A stretch of 64,000 bases of DNA from Pycnococcus provasolii (GCA_049487715.1 CP150572.1:62001-126000); one strand, 5' to 3'. Shown: positions 1-10,050, counted from the stretch's first letter. Program-made: numbers and translations. Notes: generated from the sequence alone by a model not told the origin.

Positions 1-287
1 GAAGCACGCACGCACGCATGCATGCGTGATGTCACTCCCAAGTCCCAGGAAGGTTAGTAAGGAGCACGGTGCGTCGTATCCTATCACCTGATAGGGAAGG
101 GAGCACACATGTACCTCGTAATAGGTAGAAGAGAGCCTCGAGGGTTAGGGTAGTAGGAAGTAGGTTAGTGCTAGCTAGGGTTAGGGTTCCCCTTCAGCTC
201 GGCGGATTTTCAAACCCTCTCCCAGGAGGTAGTTTGCCGCGTTGCCCAGACCAGTTCTCCGGTGCTCATACGACACACAACAGCAAC
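1..287. other. Upstream region of MinE gene with telomere-like boxes
   Basis: No coding sequence is recognised here. The stretch holds a short CGCA/GCAT-rich start and two TTAGGG-type boxes, at about 141-152 and 177-188. The MinE start codon follows at 288, so this is probably its promoter and 5' UTR. Confidence 0.5.
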
Positions 288-1421
288 ATGCCCGTGTCCA
301 TGTCCGTCGTTCGTCCTTCCGCCATAGGTGCCCGTCGTCGTCATTACAGGGATTGCCGTCGTCGTCACTGCCGGCGCTCGCTGCCCCTGGCTCTCTCGTC
401 CTCCCCGTCGTCGTCGTCTCCGTCGCCCTCAGGGTCGCTTGTGGAGCCGGCGGGATTCCGCTCCAAGCTGCGCACGGCACTCACGATCCTGTTCAGTGAA
501 ACGGGCGACCCCAACGACAGGGAAGCAGCGCCGTCGCCGTCGCCCAGAGACGTCGCCAAAGACAGGCTCAGATGCACGCTCACCTTCGACCGATCGGACG
601 CCATGCCCGGGGAATTCGACACCAACCTCGACGCATCCGCGCTCGACGTGCTCTCAGAACGTGTGCAAAGCGTCATGAGCGAATTCGTCGAACTGCCCAT
701 GGACGGAAACCCGCTCGTCGACGTCAAACAGCGTGTCGAAGGAAACAGGAAAGTTTACAGCCTCAGCTTTCGCGTCGCGCGAGTCAAGCCGAACGTCGAC
801 GCGGGACTGCGAGAACTAGGGGAAGAGCAAGTATGGAGCGAGGCGATGAGCGCGCCCAAAGACCCAAGCGCGGACGAACTGCCCGCGAGGTTCAGGGACG
901 CCGTCGTCAGCTGGGACGACGAACCTGTCGTCGCCGAAGCGGCGACGCCTCTGCCCGCGCAAGAGGCGAGGGCAAGAGCCACGAAGCCTGCTAGCACGCA
1001 GCGAAGGAGCATTCGAACGCCGCCACCACGCATGAGGTCGACGCAAAGCCGAGACTCGCTTGAGCAGGAATTGTGGGGCGACTTTGCGCGACCGAGGTCA
1101 AGCGGACCGCTCAGCGCCGTCGGAGGGCTGCCAGGCGCGCTATCAGCCATCGCCGCGGGCTTGGCTGCGTACTCGCTCGTTGCAGGCGGCATATCAGGAG
1201 GAGGGTTCAGGTGGTTCAGGGGAGGGAACACATCCGGAAATACCGCATCAACAACCCCGTCGAACCTGCCCGTGACTGTCATCTCCGAGCGCACCGTGCC
1301 AAAGTCCAAGGCACAGCCTGCACCTCAGGAGGAGCAAAATCTGTCGCGGCGCGAGAGGCGCCAACAACGTGCCGAGGCGAGACGTGCGGCACGTGAAGCC
1401 GCGCGTGCCGCATCGGAATGA
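288..1421 (+). CDS. minE: Nuclear-encoded plastid division factor MinE, with a C-terminal extension
   Basis: The product should set division-site position in the plastid by acting on MinD at the inner envelope. The first in-frame ATG is at 288, giving 377 residues; the open frame upstream has no ATG. Residues 1-85 are rich in Arg and Ser and look like a transit peptide. The MinE core is at about 86-170: it opens with AKDRLRCTLTFDR, the usual A-x-x-RL start, and ends FRVARVKPNVD, which resembles the RRVKPEY-type end of plant MinE. After the core come about 110 low-complexity residues, a hydrophobic stretch at roughly 275-305 (ALSAIAAGLAAYSLVAGG) and a basic SRRERRQQRAEARR tail. Ordinary MinE proteins stop soon after the core, so the extension is unusual. 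TGTAA lies at 1502-1506. Family call is from motifs; plastid location is inferred. Confidence 0.8.
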   Translation: MPVSMSVVRPSAIGARRRHYRDCRRRHCRRSLPLALSSSPSSSSPSPSGSLVEPAGFRSKLRTALTILFSETGDPNDREAAPSPSPRDVAKDRLRCTLTFDRSDAMPGEFDTNLDASALDVLSERVQSVMSEFVELPMDGNPLVDVKQRVEGNRKVYSLSFRVARVKPNVDAGLRELGEEQVWSEAMSAPKDPSADELPARFRDAVVSWDDEPVVAEAATPLPAQEARARATKPASTQRRSIRTPPPRMRSTQSRDSLEQELWGDFARPRSSGPLSAVGGLPGALSAIAAGLAAYSLVAGGISGGGFRWFRGGNTSGNTASTTPSNLPVTVISERTVPKSKAQPAPQEEQNLSRRERRQQRAEARRAAREAARAASE

Positions 1422-1630
1422 CGAGTTGGGCGTGCAGCAGGAGTGGCGCGAAGTTGCGGAGATGCGTGGGGCTTGATTTTTTTTTTCTTTCGTTTTTTTG
1501 TTGTAACGAGCAAAACATGGTTTTCGATGTCTTTGATGAAATTGTGGCGGTGGTGGTGAATGGCACGTGCAAATTCTTTCTATCGTAGTATAGGATACAT
1601 AACTATAATATATATAAATATATATATACA

Positions 1631-3117
1631 TCAAGAAGTTGCCGTCTTGTTGTCCGCAATGGTTGTCGAAGTGTCAAAGGGTGGTGGTGGTGACGACTTT
1701 GCGGCGGAGAAGCGATGCTTGCGCCGCAGCGGCTTGCCGTCGACATAGAGCGGCACGCCAGGACGAGCACCTCCCGGGCGTGGCCAAGCGATGCGTATCG
1801 GATCTGCATAGATGCAGCGCCACGAGCCGGTGTCACATTCGTCGAACATCGAAGAATCGGCAATTTTCTCGCCGTTGTCGTCACCTTTCACCGCCTTTCG
1901 CTCGCGCATCTCATGAGCTGGAGCATCCACCATCAGCTTCACGATGTCGCGCGCCATCTCCGGACAGAGACGCGCCGTGACGCTCGTCGAGTGACAGAGC
2001 TGAGGTGACGTGTTCACCTCAATCAGCCAAACGCCGAGGTCCTCGTCAAGCATGAAGTCGTAGCCGTACAGCTGGTGTGAGTTGAATCTCGCCGCGCTGA
2101 GCATGTGCTCCTGCGCACACTGCACGGTTCGCTTCACCGCGTCCTTCATCGCGGGCTGAACAAAGTCCGACCACACGCTGTCCACGCCCTCGCGCCGCTG
2201 CTTCAGCCTCGCACCCGCGGGACACGTCTCGAGCCAGCTGGCAAGTTGCTCGCTGTGCCACATATTTCCCTCACCCGTCACATCCTTCGCAGCAAAGTCC
2301 AAGCTGTGTCGTGCAATGCAGTTGTTCGTCAGGTGCGCGAAGATGTTGCCGATATCGCCCGTCTCGCCGTCGTAGTCCTCAGCCGCAAATCGCACGTAGC
2401 ATTTGTCGTAGAACCAGACTTTCAGCGGATTCCAGCTGCTCACGACGACCCACTGCCGCAGGTCGAACTTGCGCCGATGCACAATCAGAGGTCGCTCGAT
2501 GTACCGTTGCACGACCCACTTGTCCGCCACGCTCCCTCGACGTGGACCATCCTCGAGTGCGAGCAGCTCAGTGCGACGGGACGCTGCCAAGCCTCCCGCC
2601 GCGGCGTTGGCTGTGGATGACATCTTGGTCTGAATATTTGCGTGCCTGAGAAGGTCGTCTATGTTGTTGTAGCAGCCAATACCTCGACCGCGACTCATAC
2701 ATGCAGGCTTGATGATCCATACGTTGCGATTGCCCGCAATGCGCTCCTGAGGATCAGCCTCGAGAAGAGCTGCGAGCACGTCGCGCGCTACTCCAGACAC
2801 GACCGCCGCAGATGGCGCATTTGGGTCATCCATCTCCTGCGCAGGGGTCACCGTCGCGGCTTGCTGAGGTACCACCGGCACCACCGCGCCCTTTCCATTC
2901 GGTGACTTGCCGACAGGCTTCCTGGGAGAGGAGCGCGACACCGTGGGTGATGCCGGCGGCGACATTCTCTTCTTTTCCCATGCGCGAGGACTTGGAGGAT
3001 GTCCACCGTTGTCTGCAATCGCGCGTCTGGTGCGATAGCCACGAACCGCGGCTTGAATGACGACTGCGGCAATCTCGGCATCGTCGTCATAGTCATCGTC
3101 AGCATGATCGTGATCGA

Positions 3118-3153
<36 letters not shown>

Positions 3154-5056
3154 TGCCGCCACCAAACTCCGCGCAAACACGCCGCTCGCGAAATGCGGGG
3201 CAGTCCAAAAGACAAGACCAGTCCGCCTCCGTCACGTCCGGCGGGCTTGGGCTGGCGGCGGATGCTTCCTCGCCACCCTCCTTATTGTACTTTTTCAACG
3301 CCTTCGCGCCCTCCGCGCTCGGCGTCCACAGCGATGCCGCCGATGCCACCGCCTCGTGCTCTTCATCGTCACTGCGGAGGTAGTGCATGTGTCGCAGGCG
3401 CCACGCGCATACGCGCAACGCCACGCAGGCGGTACGCGACGGCACGCCACTTGCGCTGCCATACACGAAATCATCCTCAGCCACGATCCTTAGAATCGCC
3501 GAGGCGGCATTCCAGCGGAAGTGCCGCCGAAACTCGTCAGCCTGTACGTCAGTGCTGAGGTCGAAGCAGTCGGGGTAAAATGCCGCGGCGCTAGGCCCGG
3601 GGCTGCTCGTCATGTGCAGTGCACGCACGAGATTCGCCAGCCCCACCTTCGTGGTGAGGCACTCGCGCGGGCCTAGATGCGTGCCGCAGTGGTAGTTGAC
3701 CGCCTGGGGTGCCTGAAGCCCGTTGTGGTCGAGTTCCTTGCGACTGCTTGCCCACCTGAGATGGAAGAACGGCGAGCCGTACTCCTTGTTCTCCACCCAC
3801 CCGCGCTCGACGAGTGCCGCGCGCATGTCCTCCCAGCCGCCGCAAGCAAAGATGCGCGCATCCGCGGCAATCTTGCGCCTCGACTTCCATCGATTCATGC
3901 CCGACCGCCACAGCGCCTCCGCCTCCGCCCGTGACCCGTGGCGCGCCTGCGTATACGAGGGCTGGTACGCCGCGAGCGCCTTTGCCTGCGCCTTGGACAC
4001 CTCCTTCGACAGCGACGTTGCCGAGGCGATCAGCGCCTCCTCGCGCGCGCGCTCAGCCCTCTCCGCGGCGGCTGCCGCCCTGCGTGCAGACTTTCGCACG
4101 CGCCGGCGCATCTCCGTGGCACGCTGCTCCGCCAACCTGGCTGTGGCCATTCTCTCGCGCCACGCGATCGCACGCTTCTCCAGCGCGTCGGCGTGGTTCT
4201 TTGCAAGCTTGTCGCGCAACGCGCGCCTCTGAGCCGCGTCGGCGCGCTGCGCAGCCGCGTCGTCGCCTCCTGCTGCCATCGCGTGCGTCTCCGACCCCGC
4301 CGGGTCGATGGGAGGGAACACAACCTCGTTTGCTGGTGTCGTAGATCCCCCCGTGCTTCCCCTTCTCTGTGCGGCATCCTGTCTTGCCTGCGCGAGCACC
4401 TCCTCCCTCACACGAGCCGCGTACTCGTGCTGTCTTCTCGCCTCCGCCTCCGCTTCCGCCTGCGCCGCCTTTCTCTGCCTTGCAAGCGCGCGTATGTCCT
4501 CCTCCGCGCGTCGTCTGACTTCGTCGGCGGACAGGCTGCTCGAGGTCGTCGGCTGCGTCGCCGCGAATCGCCTGCTGCTGCTTGTCGTTGCGATCGTGGT
4601 GTTCATGCGTGCGATCGCCGCGAACGACGCCGCGCTTGACGAGCTGTATACGGCGACAGCGGTTCGTAGCCACTTCGCGCTTGCGGAGTGGCAACCTCCT
4701 GTCGCTGTCGCTGTCCCTGCTGTGTGTCCGTTACCCGCACCATATGCGGCGAGTGCGCCTGCAAACGAGTTGGCGGATGACTTGTGATTCCTTTGGTGTT
4801 GAGTTGCAGCAGCTGATGACGGTTTTTGAGTCTCTCGAGCTCTCACTTGCAAGTTTTTGTTTTTTCGAGACAAAGAAAGAGGAACCTCTAAGGGTTCTAA
4901 GGGTAATGAACCGAGTAGTGACTCTGGAGGAGTGCAAGCTCCAGGTGATCCAAGAGCAGGAGCATGAGCTTGAGGTGCCGAAAGCGCACGTTCCACCGCA
5001 AGCGCAATAGGACCACCACCGTTGCTCGTACTTGTACTTGGGTGGGCAGCGGACAT
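1631..5056 (-). CDS. TTLL3/8-type tubulin monoglycylase-like protein with IQ motif
   Basis: This is a 1141-residue tubulin-tyrosine-ligase-like enzyme, most like the TTLL3/8 group that adds the first glycine to tubulin side chains in axonemes. Residues 1-165 are low complexity. About 175-370 is an Ala/Arg/Glu-rich predicted coiled coil. The TTLL3-type N-terminal module spans about 390-560 (RGWVENKEYGSPFFHLRW, LTTKVGL, FYPDCFDL). An IQ calmodulin motif is at about 664-680 (VVIQAAVRGYRTRR). The ATP-grasp ligase domain runs from about 775 to 1040, with WIIKPACMSRGRGIGCYN, KWVVQRYIERPL, KFDLRQWV, LTNNC and WLIEVNTSP. A poly-Asp run lies just before the IQ motif. The ATG at 5056 starts MSAAHPS. 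Glycylase rather than glutamylase is inferred from the TTLL3-like signatures. Confidence 0.85.
3113..3158 (+). repeat. GTC trinucleotide microsatellite encoding poly-Asp
   Basis: About twelve GTC units run in a row on the + strand. On the minus strand they are GAC and encode an Asp run inside the TTLL3-like protein, just before its IQ motif. Repeats of this kind may vary in length between strains. Confidence 0.85.
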
Positions 5057-5525
5057 GAGACTCCAAAGGGAGAGGTAGAGGTGTGCGTGTGATGGGACTG
5101 GTCAGTTCAGTCGAGTCGCAACAACAAGGGGGCCTTGCAGTTAGTTCCCTTTTAGACGAGCGTGCGGCACTACGGACGGATCCATCCCACCTTATGCCGA
5201 TCATTCCAGTCCAGGATTCCAGTCAACGCAGGATCAGCTTCCTTAGACTATTAATTATTAAGGTTAGATCTCTCACAGGCATTATTGATCAGGGTTCTTG
5301 CAAGGCCGGTTAGGTTAGGACAGGGAGTTGGCTTGAGGCGTTCCCGACAGCCCACCCATTGCCCTTGCTCATTGATGAGGATGGCAACATAGTCTCCTAA
5401 CCTTTTGGTAGAGGTCTCTGGGTTAGGGTTAGGGTTAGGGTTAGGATTAGGGTTAGGGTTAGGGTTGTGCGCGTCCTTTTTTTCTCCCATTCTGCTTCCC
5501 TTCTTTTTTCTGATAGGTTTCAGAA
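5057..5525. promoter_or_regulatory. Divergent intergenic region with interstitial telomere-like array
   Basis: This region separates the TTLL3-like gene (minus) from a small membrane-protein gene (plus). At 5421-5466 there are seven to eight TTAGGG units in a row, one changed to TTAGGATTAGGG. I see no coding potential. The array lies about 60 bp before the + gene start, which fits a promoter telo-box role, though this is an inference. Confidence 0.6.
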
Positions 5526-6143
5526 ATGAACATGGCGGCGGCGCGCTCACTCCTTCCTTGTGCTTGTGGACACGCTGGCAGCAGTACCCGTAGTGACGTA
5601 TTTCTTGCAAAAGCAAGAAAAAACAACACGCGTCATTTGCATTTGCGCACGCACGTGCCACGCAGTATGACCACGGCGTCAGCACGCTCACCATTTCGCA
5701 CGCACCAACCTTTCCATGTCCATGGAAAAGTATCAACCGTCGCACATGTTCGTGTCTCGCAAACGAGAAAGTTAAATCAGAGAAGGGCGGCAGTTCCCAC
5801 AAGCACCAGCTCGAGGAGCAGGAGCAGGAGCAACACCGCTCCTCCTCAAGCTGCTGCTGCAGGAGCGGCAGCAACTCAAACAGCGGCGCCGTCGTCGTCG
5901 CTTATTGAGCAAATCGCCAAAGCCGCTTGGGACCTGTTCTGGACGCTCATCTCGTACATGCTCCAGCCAACCATCATCATATACGTCTTCGTGACAGTCA
6001 AACTGCTCGACAAGTACGACAAAGTCATCAAGCCCGTGTACCCCAACCAGAAGTTTAACGTCTGCTTCTGCTGGCCGGCGCGTATGCTAAAGATCACGGA
6101 GGAGGAATTCCGACAGAACCTGTGGAACTGGGTCAAAATCTAA
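5526..6143 (+). CDS. Small single-pass membrane protein, putative plastid location
   Basis: I do not recognise the family. The frame gives 205 residues from the ATG at 5526; an alternative start at 5667 (MTTASARSPF) gives 158. The N-terminal 95-110 residues are rich in Ser, Arg, Thr and Ala and look like an organelle transit peptide. A conserved-looking core follows: an amphipathic stretch (SLIEQIAKAAWDLFWTLIS), one hydrophobic segment (MLQPTIIIYVFVTVKLL) and a polar tail of about 45 residues with KFNVCFCWPARMLKI. The stop at 6143 is followed 34 bp later by a copy of the dispersed 3' element. Function unknown; plastid or mitochondrial targeting is an inference. Confidence 0.6.
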   Translation: MNMAAARSLLPCACGHAGSSTRSDVFLAKARKNNTRHLHLRTHVPRSMTTASARSPFRTHQPFHVHGKVSTVAHVRVSQTRKLNQRRAAVPTSTSSRSRSRSNTAPPQAAAAGAAATQTAAPSSSLIEQIAKAAWDLFWTLISYMLQPTIIIYVFVTVKLLDKYDKVIKPVYPNQKFNVCFCWPARMLKITEEEFRQNLWNWVKI

Positions 6144-6176
6144 GACTGTGATGATGTAAGAACGAAAAATGAAATG

Positions 6177-6248
6177 CTGAGATCCCTCATGCGGTAATGA
6201 AGTGTACTTTACTCTGTCCAACGGTCGTCCATTCACACCACTCACTTT
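6177..6248 (+). repeat. Dispersed 3'-end element, copy A
   Basis: This copy starts 34 bp after the stop codon of the preceding + gene, in sense orientation. It has the words GAGATCCCTCATGCGGTAAT, TGTACTTTACTCT and GTCCAACGGTCGTCCATTC. It matches copy B (9979-10050, reverse strand) over about 72 bp and copies C and D over shorter spans. Confidence 0.8.
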
Positions 6249-6358
6249 GGCTTGACACGCGACGTCAACCGCGCCATGATGAATGAGCGATCCTAGGAAA
6301 AATGTTGTTTACAATTGATGACGTAGTGTGTCGCACGCGACGTAACCTGTGTATTGTC

Positions 6359-7444
6359 TCACATTCCCCAGCCGGGCAACGTCTCTCGCGAAGCTTTGCG
6401 TCGCAGGTGCGAGAGGCTCGGGGCACGTGGTGGGGTACGAGCAAGCGGGTCCCTGTCAACCGGCACGAGCGCGCCGCTGTCGTACGCCGAGTCAGCGTGC
6501 AAGCTGCGCAACATGTAAGAAGTCATTGAACTCGCAACGCCGTGCTCGAATGCGATGGACGTTGCCACCTTCCTCTCGAGATCTCGCACACGTTCGGTGA
6601 GCTTGCGTCTCTCGTGCTCGAGGAACTTGACCTGCGCAACTCCCTTGTCTGCACGACGTGTCTCCTCGGCAAGCTGATTCTCGAGTGAGATCATACGCCG
6701 GTCTCTTTCCGACAGCGCCTCACGCATGCGCGCGGCGAATCCCTGCGCCTTTCGCAGCTCGCCCTCGATCCCCTCGAAACCGGCGACGGTAATCGCGCCA
6801 TCGGAGCCGTCTGTCCGTCCAGATGGGCCGGACGCGGCGAGTCTGCTCTCCGCCGACTTGGCTCGAGCCTCAGCGTCGTCGAGTCTCTTCTCCAGTGTGG
6901 CGAGCTTGTCCGCAAGTGCGGGTGACATCGCCGCGTCGTTGTTTGCGGGTGCAGGTGTGGGAGCGGGTGGTGGCGGCTTGGGCGCCGGCGCCGGCGGCGG
7001 CGGCGCAGGCGGCGGCTTTTTACCCGGCGGCGGCGGCGGTTTCGGCTTGTTATCCCTCCCCAGGTTGTCCATGTTGTTGATTTTTGTGGCTGCCGACTTA
7101 AATTTATTTTTGTCCTGCTCCTTCTTTCTCTCGGCGAGCAGTTCCTTGACGACCACCTCGATCGCCTGCTGCACTTCCTTGACGTGGTTCACGTCCCTGC
7201 ACTTGATCCTGAGCGGCGTTTGTTCGTTGTTCTGTATGACGATGTCGAGGCAGTCTTCGGGCCCTGGGTTTCCGGACCGTTTGTTGGACGGCAGCCACTT
7301 GACGATGCGCATGAGCGTGAAGTCTCCAAGTTTCTTCTTGGTTTTGCGTTCCTCGAGGATGAGGCCTGACGTGGATATGTGGAGGTTGATTTCCATCGCA
7401 CCTTTTTTCGCCAGTAAAGCGCACTCGTGCACGGAAGACGGCAT
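6359..7444 (-). CDS. PH/PTB-like domain protein with proline-rich linker and coiled coil
   Basis: This 361-residue protein starts at the ATG at 7444. Residues 1-100 look like a small beta-barrel-plus-helix module of the PH/PTB type (MEINLHISTSGLILEE, then LDIVIQNNEQTPLRIKCRD and a long helix HVKEVQQAIEVVVKELLAE). About 130-170 is a Pro/Ala-rich linker (PPPPPGKKPPPAPPPP). About 180-305 is a coiled coil (KLATLEKRLDDAEARAKSAE, LENQLAEETRR, ERRKLTERVRDLERKV). The tail is basic. The layout suggests an adaptor that binds lipid or peptide and dimerises. No exact family is recognised, and the domain call rests on pattern only. The gene is convergent with the small membrane-protein gene. Confidence 0.65.
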   Translation of the reverse strand: MPSSVHECALLAKKGAMEINLHISTSGLILEERKTKKKLGDFTLMRIVKWLPSNKRSGNPGPEDCLDIVIQNNEQTPLRIKCRDVNHVKEVQQAIEVVVKELLAERKKEQDKNKFKSAATKINNMDNLGRDNKPKPPPPPGKKPPPAPPPPAPAPKPPPPAPTPAPANNDAAMSPALADKLATLEKRLDDAEARAKSAESRLAASGPSGRTDGSDGAITVAGFEGIEGELRKAQGFAARMREALSERDRRMISLENQLAEETRRADKGVAQVKFLEHERRKLTERVRDLERKVATSIAFEHGVASSMTSYMLRSLHADSAYDSGALVPVDRDPLARTPPRAPSLSHLRRKASRETLPGWGM

Positions 7445-8801
7445 GGCTCGCGACTATTTAAGGGAAGTGTATTCCGGCCGAAACGGAACGCCGAAACGCC
7501 CAACAGAACCCCAGGGCAGGGGGGCGACCCCGAGCGACTTCCTTCCGCCTTCGAGGAGCCTTCGAGGCCTTCGAGGAGAGGAGAGGAGAGGCTGGACGAC
7601 GAGACCAGAATCACCACACCACGTCGGTCCGTCTCCTCCGGACGAAGAACTCAACGCGAGAACAATGCTGGCTCCCTCGCAACAAGGGTCAAAGGTGCCC
7701 GGGGGTCAAAGGTCAAAGGTATTCTTGACCACCTTGATCTTATAGGAAAAACAACCACCAATCTTCAATCTTCAATCCTCAATCCTCAATCCCGCGAGGC
7801 TTGCAACTTGCAAGGCCGAGTCTTACGTTCGCAACCTTCACGATACCTTTAGGCCGGTGGGTGGTTAATAACCCTAATGTAGGGTAACCCTATCGTAGCA
7901 CAAAAGGTTATGTGAGGGAAAGAGGATTCCCAGCCCTAATAACACAGAGCTCCGGAGCTCCCTCCTCCTCCTCCTCCCTCAACAAGGTGCAGAGATCCGG
8001 CTACATAGACTATGTAGTCTACTGTATTGTGAATAACGGTCTTCCTTCTGCATTACCCCAAGGCAAGCAGCCAAGGGGCAAGAGCAACGTTGCTTTTGCG
8101 ATACGGCATACCCATGCGCATAGACTACGGGTAGGAAGCCGATGAGGAAAGGCTCGTCTCCCCCCTCTTCGAAGCCTGGCACCTGGAGGGCACCTGGAGG
8201 GCACCTGGAGAAAGGGAATCAACAACAACAACAACTGAACAACAGAGGCCGAGGCTCGCTCGTCACTGAAAACGCGAGTCTTGCCGAGTCTTGCTGTGCT
8301 GTCTTGCTGGGCTGAGCTCCAGTATTCCTGTCCGAGGCTCTTGATGAGGGACGGTCTTGACGAGGCTCTTTGAGTGAGCTTCAGCGTTCAGGTGAGGCCA
8401 AAGGCCCCATATATGGAAGTCGAGGGTCCCGAATCGCTCGCCAAGGAGGTGTCTCTGGAGCAGTCAGTCAGTTCAGTCCGGGCAACTACTTGTTGTGTCT
8501 TCTTAGAACGTCTTGACCACCTCCTCCTTCTCCTCCGGTCCTCCCCTCGAGGCTCTTCGTCGGGTCCCTCAAGGCTCAAGAGAGTAGTGTCTCGCTCGTC
8601 CTCAAAGGTCGTCCTCCCAGGCTCCCAGGTCGCCGGCCGGCCATTTTGCGCAGCGGCCCTGCACGACAATACATCAGGTAAGCTTACTGTACTGTGAGGT
8701 GTGTGTCTCGTTTCTATTGGCTCTTGGTGCCTTAGCTTAACTCCTGCTCTTGTGCCTTAGCTTGCTTGAGCCTTCCTTCTTTATCCCAAGACCTCAAGAC
8801 C
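7445..8801. other. Intergenic region with simple repeats
   Basis: This 1.36-kb divergent region has no supported gene. It holds short tandem repeats (AATCTTC/AATCCTC units at about 7758-7790, GCACCTGGAGG units at about 8178-8210, CAA units at about 8220-8236) and a CCCTAA/AGGGTAACCCTA box at 7867-7892. The open frames here are in low-complexity sequence. Confidence 0.5.
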
Positions 8802-9740
8802 ATGACCACCAAGTATGGCGACTTCATGCCCAGCGGGTACAACTGCGTCGGCGACCCGTACGTCAAGAAAACCAAAGACGACCGCGCGCAGGGACTCAAC
8901 CTCAAGGGAGGCGCGGCCAAGTTCAACAAGGGACCGCAGTCGGAGTGCTTCGGGCCGTTCATATCGCAGTACCAGAACGAAAAGTACCAGCCAACCGTCC
9001 AAGAACGACTCTCCAAGATGACGGAGGAGAAGAAGAAGAAGGCGTCCGACAACCCGTTCAAGCCAGCCAACCCGATGAAGGAGAGCGTCGGACTCGGAGG
9101 GTACTTCGGATGCCTCGGAGGCGTGTACAAGCACGAAAAGGAGGACAGCGGCACGCAGAAGAAGAAGGGCGACTTCGAGGTGGCCCCGCGCAACATGGTC
9201 ACCAACCCGTCCAAGAAGGGCACGTACGGCATGCGAGGAACGACGTTCAGCGAGAAGGTTGCCCCGCACGGCGTTCTCGGCGAGTACGAGTACAAGGCGA
9301 GCGACTTCGACGCGCAGCGCAAGCTCGACCGCGCGCGCAACGAGGAGGGCAAGAAGAAGATGCAGCCAAATCCGTTCAAGCCCGTCAACCCTGCGAAGAA
9401 GGGCGGCTCCGGCGTGCACGGCGTGACGATGCACCCCAAGGGTGGAGGCATATGCGGCGAGTACAAGTACGTCGCCGAGGGACCGAAGCCTCGCGGCAAG
9501 CCGATGAATCTGGACAAGCCGTGGCGTCCCTCGCACCCGATGAAGCAGGGCGAGCGCGGGTGCATGAACAAGTTTCCGGCGTACAAGGAGGATCCGCTCG
9601 ACGTCAAGCTCAAGGCGGCGAAGGCTGAGCGCGACGCCCAGCGCGGCAAGCGCCTGGAGCGCAACTCGTTCTTCCCCGCCAATATCAGCAAGTCGAAGGC
9701 GACGCCGAGCGTGATGCGAATGAACTTGAACACTCTGTAA
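8802..9740 (+). CDS. CFAP96-like (C4orf47/UPF0602 family) ciliary protein
   Basis: The 312-residue product matches the CFAP96 family, small proteins of cilia and centrosomes. The first in-frame ATG is at 8802 (MTTKYGDFMPSGY); the longer frame begins with TTG and is not used. The family signature is repeated short Pro/Gly/Lys-rich blocks: VGDPYVKKT near the start, LNLKGGAAKFNKGPQ, then two NPFKP blocks (NPFKPANPMKESVGLGGYFG and NPFKPVNPAKKGGSGVHG), TNPSKKGTYGMRG between them, and a KPWRPSHPMKQG block near the C-terminus. Such proteins are largely extended and bind microtubules. It has no membrane segment. The presence of other cilium genes nearby supports the call. Confidence 0.75.
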   Translation: MTTKYGDFMPSGYNCVGDPYVKKTKDDRAQGLNLKGGAAKFNKGPQSECFGPFISQYQNEKYQPTVQERLSKMTEEKKKKASDNPFKPANPMKESVGLGGYFGCLGGVYKHEKEDSGTQKKKGDFEVAPRNMVTNPSKKGTYGMRGTTFSEKVAPHGVLGEYEYKASDFDAQRKLDRARNEEGKKKMQPNPFKPVNPAKKGGSGVHGVTMHPKGGGICGEYKYVAEGPKPRGKPMNLDKPWRPSHPMKQGERGCMNKFPAYKEDPLDVKLKAAKAERDAQRGKRLERNSFFPANISKSKATPSVMRMNLNTL

Positions 9741-9978
9741 TTATCGATAATTATTATTCGAAGTCTAACTTTTCTTTCTGCGCAAAACTTCGCTTACACG
9801 CGGCGAACGTGTGGCTTTCATCGCGTCGCTCGATACATGCGGCACACATCTTAGAGGACTACTGTGTGGAGGTGAGGCGCACGTGTCCATTGCAGTACAC
9901 GTGATACAGCCTTCGAAATCACCTGCGCCATGAACAAAAACGCGCAGTGAATGGCACCGGTGAATGGGCTGAATGGTG

Positions 9979-10050
9979 AAAGTGAATGATGTGAATGGAC
10001 GACCGTTGGACAAACCAAATTGCAACTTCATTACTGAATGAGGGATTTCA
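9979..10050 (-). repeat. Dispersed 3'-end element, copy B
   Basis: Read on the minus strand, this copy starts 15 bp after the stop of the gene at 10065-10643. It has AAATCCCTCATTCAGTAATG, then GTCCAACGGTCGTCCATTC and CACATCATTCACTTT, matching copy A base for base over long stretches. Only the middle (about 12 bases) differs. Confidence 0.8.

Noticed and set aside
5421-5466. TTAGGG array as a true chromosome end
   Set aside because: The array is short, internal and repeated at many gene-upstream sites with genes on both sides; it is not terminal.
6726-7745. Plus-strand frame of 339 residues opposite the PH/PTB-like protein
   Set aside because: Low-complexity Ala/Gly/Ser sequence; the minus frame has an ordered domain layout.
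8374-8697. Frames on both strands in the 7.4-8.8-kb region
   Set aside because: Short, Ser/Arg-rich, mutually antisense; none has a motif or a clear ATG with context.
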